From positions 51,898 through 115,897 of the forward strand of contig CAWIQE010000035.1 in NCBI GenBank assembly GCA_963838155.1: a stretch of 64,000 nt of DNA, given 5' to 3'. The notes under the pieces were generated by a model. That model was not told the DNA's origin and ran no database searches. It saw nothing but the letters and a program-made list of their open reading frames with translations. The first letter of the stretch is position 1, and every line of letters starts with the position of its first letter. This document shows positions 16,640-26,770 of the stretch, piece by piece. The translations under genes were made by a program, and so were the position numbers. This stretch comes from Pararhizobium_B sp963838155 (GTDB lineage: Bacteria > Pseudomonadota > Alphaproteobacteria > Rhizobiales > Rhizobiaceae).

Positions 16640-17665
16640 ATGAGGACACGTCATTGGGAACGCGCCGGCAGCGGAGCGCTCGACTTCACGGAGCTCGGCT
16701 TCGGCACCGCCCCGCTCGGCAATCTCTACCGCGCCGTCGACGACGAGGAGGCGAACGCCATCCTCGAGGCGGCCTGGGCCTCCGGCATCCGCTATTTCGA
16801 CACCGCCCCGCTTTACGGGCTGGGGCTGGCGGAAACCCGGCTGAACCGCTTCCTCAAGTCGAAGAAGCGGGACGACTACGTTCTTTCCAGCAAGGTCGGG
16901 CGCCTCATGCGCGTCTGCGCGCCGGAAGAGCGCACCGGCATCGGCAAGTTCTTCGACACGCCCACGCGCCGCGAGATCTACGACTACGGCTTCGACGGCG
17001 TGATGCGTTCCTTCGAGGCCTCGCTCGAACGGCTGGGCGTCGACCGGATCGACATCCTCTACGTCCACGACCTCGACATCTTCACGCACGGCTCGAAGGA
17101 GGCGTCCGACGCCCGCATCGAGGAATTCATGCGCTCGGGCTACTACGCCCTCCTTTCGCTGCGCGACCAGGGCGTCATCCGCGCTTTCGGCGGCGGCATC
17201 AACGAGTGGCAGGTCTGCCAGACGCTCGCCGAACGCGGCGATTTCGACCTCTTCCTCCTCGCCGGCCGCTACACGCTGCTGGAGCAGGAGGCGCTCGACA
17301 GCTTCTTCCCGCTCTGCCGGTCGCGCGGCATCGGCATCGTGATCGGCGGCCCCTACAATTCCGGGGTGCTGGCGACGGGCCCGAAGCCGGGCGCCTTCTA
17401 CAACTACTCCGAGGCGCCCGCCGCCATCCTCGAGCGGGTGGGCCGCATCGAGGCGGTCTGCCGGTCGCACGGCGTCCGGCTGATCGAGGCGGCCCTCAGG
17501 TTCCCGCTCTTGAGCGAGCGCGTCGTCTCCGTCATCCCGGGCGGGCAGTCGGTGGCCCAGGCCGAGGAAAACGAGGCGATCCTGGACGCCGCGATTCCCG
17601 ACGCCCTCTGGGCCGACCTCAAGCGCGAGGGCCTCGTGCGCGAGGACGCCGAGACGCCGGCCTGA
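16640..17665 (+). CDS. Aldo/keto reductase, aldose 1-dehydrogenase-like
   Basis: NAD(P)-dependent oxidoreductase of 341 residues with the AKR barrel. The catalytic tetrad can be placed at D54, Y59, K85 and H143 (FDTAPLYG, SSKVGR, LYVHDLD). The sequence style, with PAVY-free N-terminus and GPYNSGVLATG, is that of the D-threo-aldose/L-fucose 1-dehydrogenase and pyridoxal dehydrogenase group. It ends the CUT1 transporter operon, so it probably oxidises the imported aldose to its lactone. AGGAGG precedes the ATG. Its 3' end faces the AzgA-type permease gene, and a CCGGCGG/CCGCCGG hairpin overlaps the junction at 17667-17689. Confidence 0.88.
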   Translation: MRTRHWERAGSGALDFTELGFGTAPLGNLYRAVDDEEANAILEAAWASGIRYFDTAPLYGLGLAETRLNRFLKSKKRDDYVLSSKVGRLMRVCAPEERTGIGKFFDTPTRREIYDYGFDGVMRSFEASLERLGVDRIDILYVHDLDIFTHGSKEASDARIEEFMRSGYYALLSLRDQGVIRAFGGGINEWQVCQTLAERGDFDLFLLAGRYTLLEQEALDSFFPLCRSRGIGIVIGGPYNSGVLATGPKPGAFYNYSEAPAAILERVGRIEAVCRSHGVRLIEAALRFPLLSERVVSVIPGGQSVAQAEENEAILDAAIPDALWADLKREGLVREDAETPA

Positions 17666-17678
17666 GCCGGCGGCCCCG

Positions 17679-18974
17679 TCAGCCGCCGGTGAAGAAGGCG
17701 TAGCGCAGCACGAAGAGGCCCGCCACCACCCACGCGGCGCCGTGCACCTCCCGCCAGCGCCCGGTCGCCGCCTTCAGCACGACATAGCTGATGAAGCCGA
17801 AGGCGAGGCCGTTGGCGATCGAATAGGTGAAGGGCATCACCAGCGCCGTCAGCGCCGCCGGGGTGGCCTCCGTGATGTCGGCCCAGTCGATCTCGACCAG
17901 CTCGCGCATCATCAGTCCGGCGACGTAGAGCAGCGCCGGGGCGGTCGCATAGGCCGGCACGGCGGCCGCCAGCGGCGCGACGAACAGCGAGGCGAGGAAC
18001 AGCAGCGCCACGACGATCGCCGTCAGTCCCGTACGCCCGCCGGCCTGCACGCCGGAGGCGCTCTCCACGTAGGCCGTGGTGCTCGACGTGCCGATCAGCG
18101 AGCCGGCGAGGATGGCGAAGCTGTCGGCGAAGAGCGCCCGGCCGAGATTGTTCGGCTTGCCCTCCGGCAGCAGCCCGGCCCGCTTTGAGATGCCGATCAG
18201 CGTGCCGGTCGCGTCGAAGACCTCGACGAGGACGAACACCATGACGATGTGGATGAACCCGGTGCCGAGCACGCCCATGATGTCGAGCTGGAAGAACGTC
18301 GGCGAAAGGCTCGGCGGCATCGACACCACGCCGGTGAACTTGCTGACGCCCAACAGGATCGACAGCACCGTCACGACGAGGATGCCGATCAGGATCGACC
18401 CGCGCACCTTCAGCGCGTCGAGCGCGGCGATGATGAAGAAGCCGAGGATCGTCAGCATCGGCCCGGTCTCGTTGAGGGCGCCGATCCCGACGAGGGTCGC
18501 CTTGTTGTCGACGACGATGTGCGAGCTCGTCAGCGCGATGATCGCCAGGAACATGCCGACGCCGGCGGCGATCGCGTTCCGCAGCGAATGCGGAATTCCG
18601 GCGACGAGCCATGCGCGGATGCCGGTCACCGTCAGCACCAGGAAGATGGAGCCGGAGATGAAGACCGCGCCGAGCGCCTGCTGCCAGGTGTAGCCCATCG
18701 CCGCCACCACCGTGAAGGCGAAGAAGGCGTTCAGCCCCATGCCCGGCGCCAGCGCGATCGGCCAGTTGGCCACGGCGCCCATGATGAAGGAACCGAGCGC
18801 GGAGGCCAGGCAGGTGGCCACGAAGACCGAATTGCGGTCCATCCCCGTTACCGACAGGATCTGCGGATTGACGAAGATGATGTAGGACATCGTCAGGAAC
18901 GTCGTCAGTCCCGCGATGACCTCCATGCGCACGCTGGTGCCGTGGCTTTCCAGGTGGAACAGTTTCTCGAACAT
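17679..18974 (-). CDS. NCS2-family purine permease (AzgA-like, guanine/hypoxanthine)
   Basis: Membrane symporter of 431 residues with about 12-13 hydrophobic helices. The N-terminal part (EVIAGLTTFLTMSYIIFVNPQIL), the APGMGLNAFFAFTVV stretch and DATGTLIGISKRAGLL are hallmarks of the AzgA/PbuG/PbuO branch, which takes up guanine, hypoxanthine or adenine, rather than of the UraA/xanthine branch. The ATG at 18974 has GGGAGG upstream. It is divergent from xdhA over a 484-base spacer and opens the purine degradation block, so it probably supplies guanine to GuaD and hypoxanthine/xanthine to Xdh. Confidence 0.92.
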   Translation of the reverse strand: MFEKLFHLESHGTSVRMEVIAGLTTFLTMSYIIFVNPQILSVTGMDRNSVFVATCLASALGSFIMGAVANWPIALAPGMGLNAFFAFTVVAAMGYTWQQALGAVFISGSIFLVLTVTGIRAWLVAGIPHSLRNAIAAGVGMFLAIIALTSSHIVVDNKATLVGIGALNETGPMLTILGFFIIAALDALKVRGSILIGILVVTVLSILLGVSKFTGVVSMPPSLSPTFFQLDIMGVLGTGFIHIVMVFVLVEVFDATGTLIGISKRAGLLPEGKPNNLGRALFADSFAILAGSLIGTSSTTAYVESASGVQAGGRTGLTAIVVALLFLASLFVAPLAAAVPAYATAPALLYVAGLMMRELVEIDWADITEATPAALTALVMPFTYSIANGLAFGFISYVVLKAATGRWREVHGAAWVVAGLFVLRYAFFTGG

Positions 18975-19458
18975 TGGGCCTCCCTTTCGGATTTTCGATC
19001 CGGGGCCTCCGGCACGAGCGCCCGGCATGAGCGCAAGGAAACGCGCCGCGCGCACCGCGATGCGCACGGATCGAACCCCGGCCTTGGAGGATCCTCCCGA
19101 CCTGCCGCTTCCCATGCGGCAGCCGACGGTTCGCCATTGTGAAGAGGCCTGGCGGGGCGGGCAAGCCGGCGATTGCCGGCAATCGCCGCGAAGCTGTTTC
19201 AGGAAAACCGGCGAAATGAGCGGCAAGTCGGAGGGGTGGCCGCCCGCCCGGCCCGCTGCCGATTCCCCCGCGGAATCTTGAAAGTCCTTTCGGGCAGGGG
19301 AGGCTTCTGTGTAACCTCAAAGTCGAGATAATCGTCGGTTGGACGCTGCGCCGCGCCGAAAGCGCCGGCCACGATCCGGAGGGAGGCAGAGCGATTTCCT
19401 TGCGGTTCGTACCGGATGCGGCGCAGACTGACGCCTGGAACCGCGGGAGTTGAGACCC
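18975..19458. promoter_or_regulatory. Divergent spacer between purine permease and xdhA
   Basis: This 484-base non-coding region must hold the promoters of both genes. I see one perfect 22-base palindrome at 19167-19188 (CGGCGATTGCC/GGCAATCGCCG) and no convincing open frame. No riboswitch fold was recognised by eye. A short GGTTCGATCC-like string on the minus strand near 19072 resembles a tRNA T-loop, but no tRNA can be built around it. Confidence 0.4.
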
Positions 19459-20949
19459 ATGCCATCAGACAGACAGCCGGCGATCCGCCGCGCGATCCGT
19501 TTCCTCCTGAACGACGAATTGGTGGAACTCGATGCCGTCGAGCCGGGCATTACGCTCCTCGATTATCTGAGGCTCGACCGCCGCCTGACGGGGACCAAGG
19601 AGGGTTGCGCCGAAGGCGATTGCGGCGCCTGCACCGTGCTCGTCGGACGGCTGGTCGGCGGCGAGCCCGCCTACGAGACCGTCAACGCCTGCATCCGCTT
19701 CGTCGGATCGCTGGACGCGAGCCATGTCGTGACCGTGGAGCACCTGGCCTCCGCCGGCAGGCTGCACCCGGTGCAGCAGGCGCTGGTCGACGAGCACGGC
19801 TCCCAGTGCGGCTTCTGCACGCCGGGCTTCGTCATGTCGCTCTACGCCCTCTGGCTGGCCGGCGACAAGCCGACGGACCGCCAGGTCGAAAAGGCCCTCC
19901 AGGGCAATCTCTGCCGCTGCACCGGCTACCAGCCGATCGTGCGGGCCGCCGAGGCGATGGGGCGCGTGCGGCCGGACGCCGCCAGCGATCGGCTGACGGC
20001 GATGCGCGAGCGCGTGGCGTCCGAACTCCGGCGCCTGTCCGACGGCGCCCGGGTGGAGATCGAGACCGCCGGCGGACGCCTCGTCGTCCCGGCCGACGTC
20101 GACGACCTCGCCGCGGTGCTCGAGGAGACGCCCGGCGCCACCGTCGTCGCCGGCGCCACCGACGTCGGCCTGTGGGTCACCAAGGGAATGCGCGACATCC
20201 AGCCGGCGGTCTTCATCCGCCACATCGAGGATCTCCATCGCATCGAGGAAACCGAGCGGGGCGTCCGCCTCCATGCCTGCGTGACCTACACCGAGGCCTT
20301 CCCGGTTCTCGCGCGCCGCTTCCCGGCGATGGCCGCCTTCTGGGACCGCATCGGCGGCGACCAGGTGCGCAACATGGGCACCGTCGGCGGCAACGTCGCC
20401 AACGGGTCGCCGATCGGCGACACCCCGCCGCCGCTGATCGCCCTCGGCGCCGAGCTGACGCTGAGAAAGGGCGGCGACCGCCGCACCATGCCGCTCGAAG
20501 ACTTCTTCCTGGACTACGGCAAGCAGGACCGCCGGCCGGGCGAATTCGTCGAGAGCGTCTTCGTCCCGTCGCTTCCCGAAGGCGACGCATTCGCCGTCTA
20601 CAAGGTGTCCAAGCGCCGCGACGAGGACATATCAGCGCTCTGCGGCGCCTTCCGCGTCTCGCGCGACGCGGCCGGCACCGTGACGGCGGCCCGCATCGCC
20701 TTCGGCGGCATGGCGGCGACGCCGAAGCGGGCGCGCGCGGTGGAGGCGGCCCTTCTCGGCAAGCCGCTGACCCCCGAAACGGCGGAGGCCGCGCGCGACG
20801 CCTTCGAAAGCGACTACAGGCCGCTCGACGACTGGCGCGCCACCGCCGCGTACCGGATGCTGGCGGCGAAGAACCTCCTTTCCCGCTTCGTCCTGGAGGC
20901 GGGCGGCGAGACGGCGCAGATCGCGCGCTACGAAACGGCGGAGGCCTGA
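19459..20949 (+). CDS. xdhA: Xanthine dehydrogenase small subunit (2Fe-2S and FAD domains)
   Basis: Cytosolic subunit of 496 residues that passes electrons from the molybdenum site to NAD. The N-terminal plant-ferredoxin cluster uses C50, C55, C58 and C78 (KEGCAEGDCGACTV), and the second cluster uses C117, C120, C152 and C154 (QCGFCTPGF, LCRCTGYQPI). From about residue 195 follows the FAD_binding_5 domain (ATDVGLWVTK, TVGGNVANGSPIGD). The ATG at 19459 is preferred over TTG 19450 because GGGAG is 11 bases upstream. It is the first of three xdh genes and makes xanthine/hypoxanthine oxidation to urate possible. Confidence 0.96.
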   Translation: MPSDRQPAIRRAIRFLLNDELVELDAVEPGITLLDYLRLDRRLTGTKEGCAEGDCGACTVLVGRLVGGEPAYETVNACIRFVGSLDASHVVTVEHLASAGRLHPVQQALVDEHGSQCGFCTPGFVMSLYALWLAGDKPTDRQVEKALQGNLCRCTGYQPIVRAAEAMGRVRPDAASDRLTAMRERVASELRRLSDGARVEIETAGGRLVVPADVDDLAAVLEETPGATVVAGATDVGLWVTKGMRDIQPAVFIRHIEDLHRIEETERGVRLHACVTYTEAFPVLARRFPAMAAFWDRIGGDQVRNMGTVGGNVANGSPIGDTPPPLIALGAELTLRKGGDRRTMPLEDFFLDYGKQDRRPGEFVESVFVPSLPEGDAFAVYKVSKRRDEDISALCGAFRVSRDAAGTVTAARIAFGGMAATPKRARAVEAALLGKPLTPETAEAARDAFESDYRPLDDWRATAAYRMLAAKNLLSRFVLEAGGETAQIARYETAEA

Positions 20950-20952
20950 GAC

Positions 20953-23301
20953 ATGGACAAGCGCAACGAGACGGCCGGACCGAAGACGGCGATCGACGGC
21001 GGAGCGCACGCCGCCCGCCGGCACGACTCCGCCCACAAGCACGTCACCGGCCTGGCCGAGTACATCGACGACATGCCCGAGCCCGCCGGAACGCTCCACG
21101 GCTGCCTCGGCCTGTCCACCGAGGCCCATGCCGACATCCTCTCGATGGACCTGGACGCGGTCCGCGCCGCTCCCGGCGTCGTCGCGGTACTGACGGCCGC
21201 CGACGTGCCCGGCGTCAACGACATCTCGCCCACCGGCCGGCACGACGAGCCGGTGCTCGCCGAGGGACGGGTCGAGTTCCACGGCCAGCCCGTCTTCGCG
21301 GTCATCGCGACGACCCGCGATGCCGCCCGGCGCGCCTGCGGTCTCGGAAAGGTGGACTACAGGCCCCGCCCGGCCTTCACCGACGTCGTCGCGGCGGTCG
21401 AAGCCGGCTACCCGATGGTCACCGACCCGCTCACCCTGCAGCGCGGCGACGCGGCAATGGCGCTCGAAACGGCACCGCGGCGCATAAGGGGCGACATGCG
21501 CATCGGCGGCCAGGACCACTTCTATCTCGAGGGCCAGATCGCCATGGCGATCCCCGGCGAGGACGAGGAGGTCACCGTCTGGTCCTCGACGCAGCATCCG
21601 AGCGAGGTCCAGCACATGGTCTCCCACGCGCTGGGCGTCGCCTCCAATGCCGTGACGGTGCAGGTGCGCCGCATGGGCGGCGGCTTCGGCGGCAAGGAGA
21701 CCCAGGGCAACCAGTTCGCCGCCATCGCCGCCATCGCCGCCAAGAAGCTCGGCCGCGCGGTGAAGATCCGCCCCGACCGCGACGACGACATGATCGCGAC
21801 CGGCAAGCGCCATGACTTCCACTGCGCCTACGACGTCGGCTTCGACGACGAGGGCCGCATCCTCGCCGTCGACGCGACCTATGCCGCCCGCTGCGGCTTT
21901 TCCGCCGACCTCTCCGGTCCGGTGACCGACCGGGCGCTCTTCCACGCGGACAATTGCTATTATTTCCCCGACGTCCGCCTCGTCTCGAAGCCGATGAAGA
22001 CCAACACCGTCTCCAACACCGCCTTCCGCGGCTTCGGCGGCCCCCAGGGCATGGTCGGCGGCGAACGCATGATCGAGGAGATCGCCTACGCGCTCGGCAA
22101 GGACCCGCTGGAGATCCGCAAGATCAACTTCTACGGAGAGGAGGGCTCGGGCCGCGACGTCACGCCCTACCACCAGACGGTCGAGGACAACATCGTCGCC
22201 CGCATCGTCGCCGAGCTCGAGGCATCCAGCGACTACCGGGCGCGGCGCGAGCGGATCGTCGCGGACAACGCGCGGAGCCGCGTCCTCAAGCGCGGCATCG
22301 CGCTGACCCCGGTGAAGTTCGGCATCTCCTTCACCGCCACCTGGTACAACCAGGCCGGCGCCCTCGTCCACGTCTACCGCGACGGTTCCATCCACCTGAA
22401 CCACGGCGGCACCGAGATGGGGCAGGGGCTCTACACCAAGGTCGCCCAGGTGCTCGCCGACGAGTTCCAGGTGGACCTCGACCATGTCCGCGTCACGGCC
22501 ACGACGACCGGCAAGGTGCCGAACACCTCGGCGACGGCGGCATCGTCCGGCTCCGACCTGAACGGCATGGCCGCCGCCAACGCCGCCACCCAGATCAAGG
22601 AGCGCCTCGTGGCCTTCGCGGCCGAGCGGTGGGGCGTGCCGGCCCAGCACGTCTCCTTCGTCCCGAACCACGTGCGCGTCGGCAACCACCTGATCCCGTT
22701 CCCGGAGCTGATCGAGGCCGCCTACCAGGCGCGCGTGCAGCTGTCGGCCGCCGGCTTCTACAAGACGCCGAAGATCCACTGGGACCGCGAAGCGGGCAAG
22801 GGCCGGCCCTTCTACTACTTCGCCTACGGCGCGGCCTGTTCCGAGGTCGCCGTCGACACGCTCACCGGCGAATACATGGTCGAGCGCACCGACATCCTCC
22901 ACGACGTCGGCCGGTCGCTCAACCCGGCGATCGACCGCGGCCAGATCGAGGGCGGCTTCGTGCAGGGAATGGGGTGGCTCACCACCGAGGAGCTGTGGTG
23001 GGACGACAAGGGCCGCCTGAGGACCCACGCGCCCTCGACCTACAAGATCCCGCTCGCCTCCGACCGGCCTAAGGTCTTCAACGTGGCGCTCGCGGACTGG
23101 TCGACGAACCGCGAGGCGACGGTCCGCCGCTCGAAGGCCGTCGGCGAGCCGCCCTTCATGCTGGCGATGTCGGTCTTCGAGGCGCTGTCCATGGCCGTCG
23201 CCTCGCTCGCCGGCTACCGCGAATGCCCCCGGCTCGACGCGCCGGCGACGCCCGAGCGCATCCTCATGGCCGTCGAGCGGCTGAAAAAGAAGCGGTCATG
23301 A
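20953..23301 (+). CDS. xdhB: Xanthine dehydrogenase large subunit (molybdopterin-binding)
   Basis: Catalytic subunit of 782 residues carrying the molybdopterin cofactor; hydroxylates hypoxanthine and xanthine. After the Ald_Xan_dh_C N-terminal domain come Moco-binding stretches such as QVRRMGGGFGGKE, FRGFGGPQG and GGTEMGQGLYTK, and the C-terminal active-site region contains KAVGEPPFML, whose Glu is the catalytic base of the family. Length agrees with bacterial XdhB. It starts 3 bases after xdhA and overlaps xdhC by ATGA, so the three are translationally coupled. Confidence 0.96.
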   Translation: MDKRNETAGPKTAIDGGAHAARRHDSAHKHVTGLAEYIDDMPEPAGTLHGCLGLSTEAHADILSMDLDAVRAAPGVVAVLTAADVPGVNDISPTGRHDEPVLAEGRVEFHGQPVFAVIATTRDAARRACGLGKVDYRPRPAFTDVVAAVEAGYPMVTDPLTLQRGDAAMALETAPRRIRGDMRIGGQDHFYLEGQIAMAIPGEDEEVTVWSSTQHPSEVQHMVSHALGVASNAVTVQVRRMGGGFGGKETQGNQFAAIAAIAAKKLGRAVKIRPDRDDDMIATGKRHDFHCAYDVGFDDEGRILAVDATYAARCGFSADLSGPVTDRALFHADNCYYFPDVRLVSKPMKTNTVSNTAFRGFGGPQGMVGGERMIEEIAYALGKDPLEIRKINFYGEEGSGRDVTPYHQTVEDNIVARIVAELEASSDYRARRERIVADNARSRVLKRGIALTPVKFGISFTATWYNQAGALVHVYRDGSIHLNHGGTEMGQGLYTKVAQVLADEFQVDLDHVRVTATTTGKVPNTSATAASSGSDLNGMAAANAATQIKERLVAFAAERWGVPAQHVSFVPNHVRVGNHLIPFPELIEAAYQARVQLSAAGFYKTPKIHWDREAGKGRPFYYFAYGAACSEVAVDTLTGEYMVERTDILHDVGRSLNPAIDRGQIEGGFVQGMGWLTTEELWWDDKGRLRTHAPSTYKIPLASDRPKVFNVALADWSTNREATVRRSKAVGEPPFMLAMSVFEALSMAVASLAGYRECPRLDAPATPERILMAVERLKKKRS

Positions 23302-24107
23302 GCGGCACCGCCGCGAGGCTGAAGCGCTTCGCCGCCGACAACCGGCCGCTGGTCAGGGTCGAGGTGCGCGAGGCGAAGGGCTCGACCCCGCGCGAGGCCG
23401 GCGCCTGGATGCTCGTCGCGCCCGACGCGATCTTCGGCACCATCGGCGGCGGCCGGCTCGAGTTCATGGCGATCGACCGCGCCCGCGAGATGATCTCCGG
23501 CGAAGCGGTCGAGACGGCGATGGACATCCCGCTCGGGCCGGAGATCGGCCAGTGCTGCGGCGGCCGCGTCGCCCTCGGCTTCGAGCCGATGGACGACGCC
23601 TCGGTCGTCGGACTGGCGGAGACGGCCGCCGTGCGCGATGGCGCCGAGCCGCACGTCTTCGTCTTCGGCGCCGGCCATGTCGGCCACGCGCTCGCCGCCG
23701 CCCTCCTGCCGCTGCCCGTGCGCCCGGTCCTCGTCGAGACGAGGGCCGAAGCGCTCGCCGGCCTTCCCGCGGAAACCGAGACCCGGCTGACGGCGGTGCC
23801 GGAAAGCGTCGTGGAGGCGGCCCCCGGCGGCTCCGCCTTCCTGATCCTCACCCACGACCACGCCCTGGATTTCCTGATCGCCCGCGCCGCTCTCGCCCGC
23901 GCCGACGCGACCTATGTCGGGATGATCGGCTCGAAGACCAAGCGCGCGACCTTCGAGCGCTGGTACGCCCGCGAGGCCGGCGGCGACCCCGCCGACGCCC
24001 GGCGGCTCGTCATGCCCATCGGCGGCTCCGACCTCATCGACAAGCGCCCCGCCGTCATCGCCGCCCTCGTCGCCGCGGAGGTCCTGCGCGCGGTCCTCGG
24101 GCGGTAG
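23298..24107 (+). CDS. xdhC: Xanthine dehydrogenase accessory/chaperone protein
   Basis: Cytosolic Moco-insertion chaperone of 269 residues that delivers sulfurated cofactor to XdhB. The N-terminal XdhC_CoxI domain includes STPREAGAWMLV and QCCGGRV (residues 85-91), whose Cys pair is typical; the C-terminal Rossmann part begins at FGAGHVGHALA (residues 123 on). The ATG at 23298 overlaps the xdhB stop by four bases, so longer upstream starts in the open frame are rejected. Last gene of the xdhABC operon. Confidence 0.94.
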   Translation: MSGTAARLKRFAADNRPLVRVEVREAKGSTPREAGAWMLVAPDAIFGTIGGGRLEFMAIDRAREMISGEAVETAMDIPLGPEIGQCCGGRVALGFEPMDDASVVGLAETAAVRDGAEPHVFVFGAGHVGHALAAALLPLPVRPVLVETRAEALAGLPAETETRLTAVPESVVEAAPGGSAFLILTHDHALDFLIARAALARADATYVGMIGSKTKRATFERWYAREAGGDPADARRLVMPIGGSDLIDKRPAVIAALVAAEVLRAVLGR

Positions 24108-24192
24108 CGGGCGGGCGTGTTCAGCGGTCGCCGCCGAACGCTTCTCCGATTTCATCCTCCCCCAAAATCGTCGGGGGCCTCGAACCCGCCGC

Positions 24193-25161
24193 TCATGGAG
24201 CGGCGCGCGTCGTCGGTTCGCCCGCCGGAACGTCCCGCGGCACCCCGTCGCGCAGGATGTCGCCGATCATCCGCTGGCAGCGGTCCACCATGAAGTCGAT
24301 GAAGAGCCGGAGCTTCGGGTCCTGGAAATTCTTGTGCGGGAAGATCGCGGCGAACTGCGCCGGCACCGGCGGCGTGGCCTCGAGGATCGGCACGAGGGCG
24401 CCGGACCTGAGATGCGGCTCGATCTCGAAGCGCGGCTTGTTGACGATGCCGCGGCCGGCGAGCGCCCACTCCGTCAGCACGTCCCCGTCGTCGGAATCGA
24501 ACGGCCCCACGACATCGAACTTGCGCGGGCCGTTTGCCGTCTGCAGGGTCCAGAAATACTCCGCCGAGCCCGGAAAGCGCAAAAGCAGGCAGGCGTGGTC
24601 GTCGGCGACGAGCGCGTCCGGCGTCACCGGCTCCCCGTGCCGGGCGAGATAGGCGGGCGAGGCGGCCAGCACCCGCTCGCACTCCGCGATGCCGCGCATG
24701 CGCATGTTGGAATCGGCAAGCACGCCGAGGCGGAAGGCAATGTCGATCGCCTCGCTCATCATGTCGACATTGTGGTCCGAGAGCCGAAGCCGCACCTCGA
24801 TGTCCGGATACCGGTCGCGGAACTCCGGGATGCCGGAGGCGATCAGCCGGCGTCCGACGCCGAGCGGCGCCGTCACCCGGATCACGCCCTTCGGCTTCTT
24901 CGAGACGAAGGCGACGGCGGCCTCCGCCTCGTCGACCGCCTCGAGTATCTTCAGGGCGTTCCCGTAGAGAATGCGGCCGTGCTCCGTCGGCGTCAGCTTG
25001 CGCGTCGTCCGGTTGAAGAGCCGCACACCGAAATGCGCCTCCAGCTCCTTGATGCGGTTGCTCGCCACCGCCGGGGAAATGCGCTGGTCGCGGCCTGCCG
25101 CCGAAAGGTTGCCGAGCTCGACCACGCGCACGAAGACGCGGATGTTGTTCAAATACGACAT
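24193..25161 (-). CDS. LysR-family transcriptional regulator
   Basis: Regulator of 322 residues with an N-terminal LysR helix-turn-helix (VVELGNLSAAGRDQRIS, then NRIKELEAHFGVRLFNRTTRKL) and a periplasmic-binding-like effector domain. It belongs to the common proteobacterial subgroup that regulates nearby catabolic genes. Three in-frame ATG starts exist (25206, 25185, 25161); I use 25161, which places the HTH at the usual distance from the N-terminus, but no good ribosome site separates them. It is divergent from guaD over 110 bases and convergent with xdhC, so a role in purine catabolism is likely. Confidence 0.88.
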   Translation of the reverse strand: MSYLNNIRVFVRVVELGNLSAAGRDQRISPAVASNRIKELEAHFGVRLFNRTTRKLTPTEHGRILYGNALKILEAVDEAEAAVAFVSKKPKGVIRVTAPLGVGRRLIASGIPEFRDRYPDIEVRLRLSDHNVDMMSEAIDIAFRLGVLADSNMRMRGIAECERVLAASPAYLARHGEPVTPDALVADDHACLLLRFPGSAEYFWTLQTANGPRKFDVVGPFDSDDGDVLTEWALAGRGIVNKPRFEIEPHLRSGALVPILEATPPVPAQFAAIFPHKNFQDPKLRLFIDFMVDRCQRMIGDILRDGVPRDVPAGEPTTRAAP

Positions 25162-25271
25162 GGCAAATCGGATATCATTATCCATATTTCTTTGAAAGTG
25201 ATCCATTCACCCGCTACCTTTTTCCCGGAGCCGATCTCTGGCAGACCTTCGGAAACTCCGGGAGGACTGCG

Positions 25272-26672
<1,401 letters not shown>

Positions 26673-26686
26673 ACTTGCGCGCGGTG

Positions 26687-26702
26687 GTTGACAGCTGTCA
26701 AC
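26687..26702. other. Perfect 16-base palindrome between convergent genes
   Basis: GTTGACAGCTGTCAAC is exactly self-complementary and lies 15 bases after the guaD stop, ahead of the 3' end of bhcR on the other strand. It is not followed by a T-run. It could be a protein-binding site, but its position between two gene ends gives no target. Confidence 0.35.
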
Positions 26703-26770
26703 TCTTGCCGCGCCACGGCGAACCGCCGGCCGCCGGCCCGGGAGCCAAGCCCGCCCGCCGCAGCCTGCGC

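Noticed and set aside
19060..19090. GGTTCGATCC on the minus strand as a tRNA T-loop
   Set aside because: Flanking bases cannot form the T stem, and no acceptor, D or anticodon arms can be drawn.
26687..26702. 16-base palindrome as operator for guaD or bhcR
   Set aside because: It lies between the 3' ends of convergent genes, not in a promoter; kept only as a plain feature.
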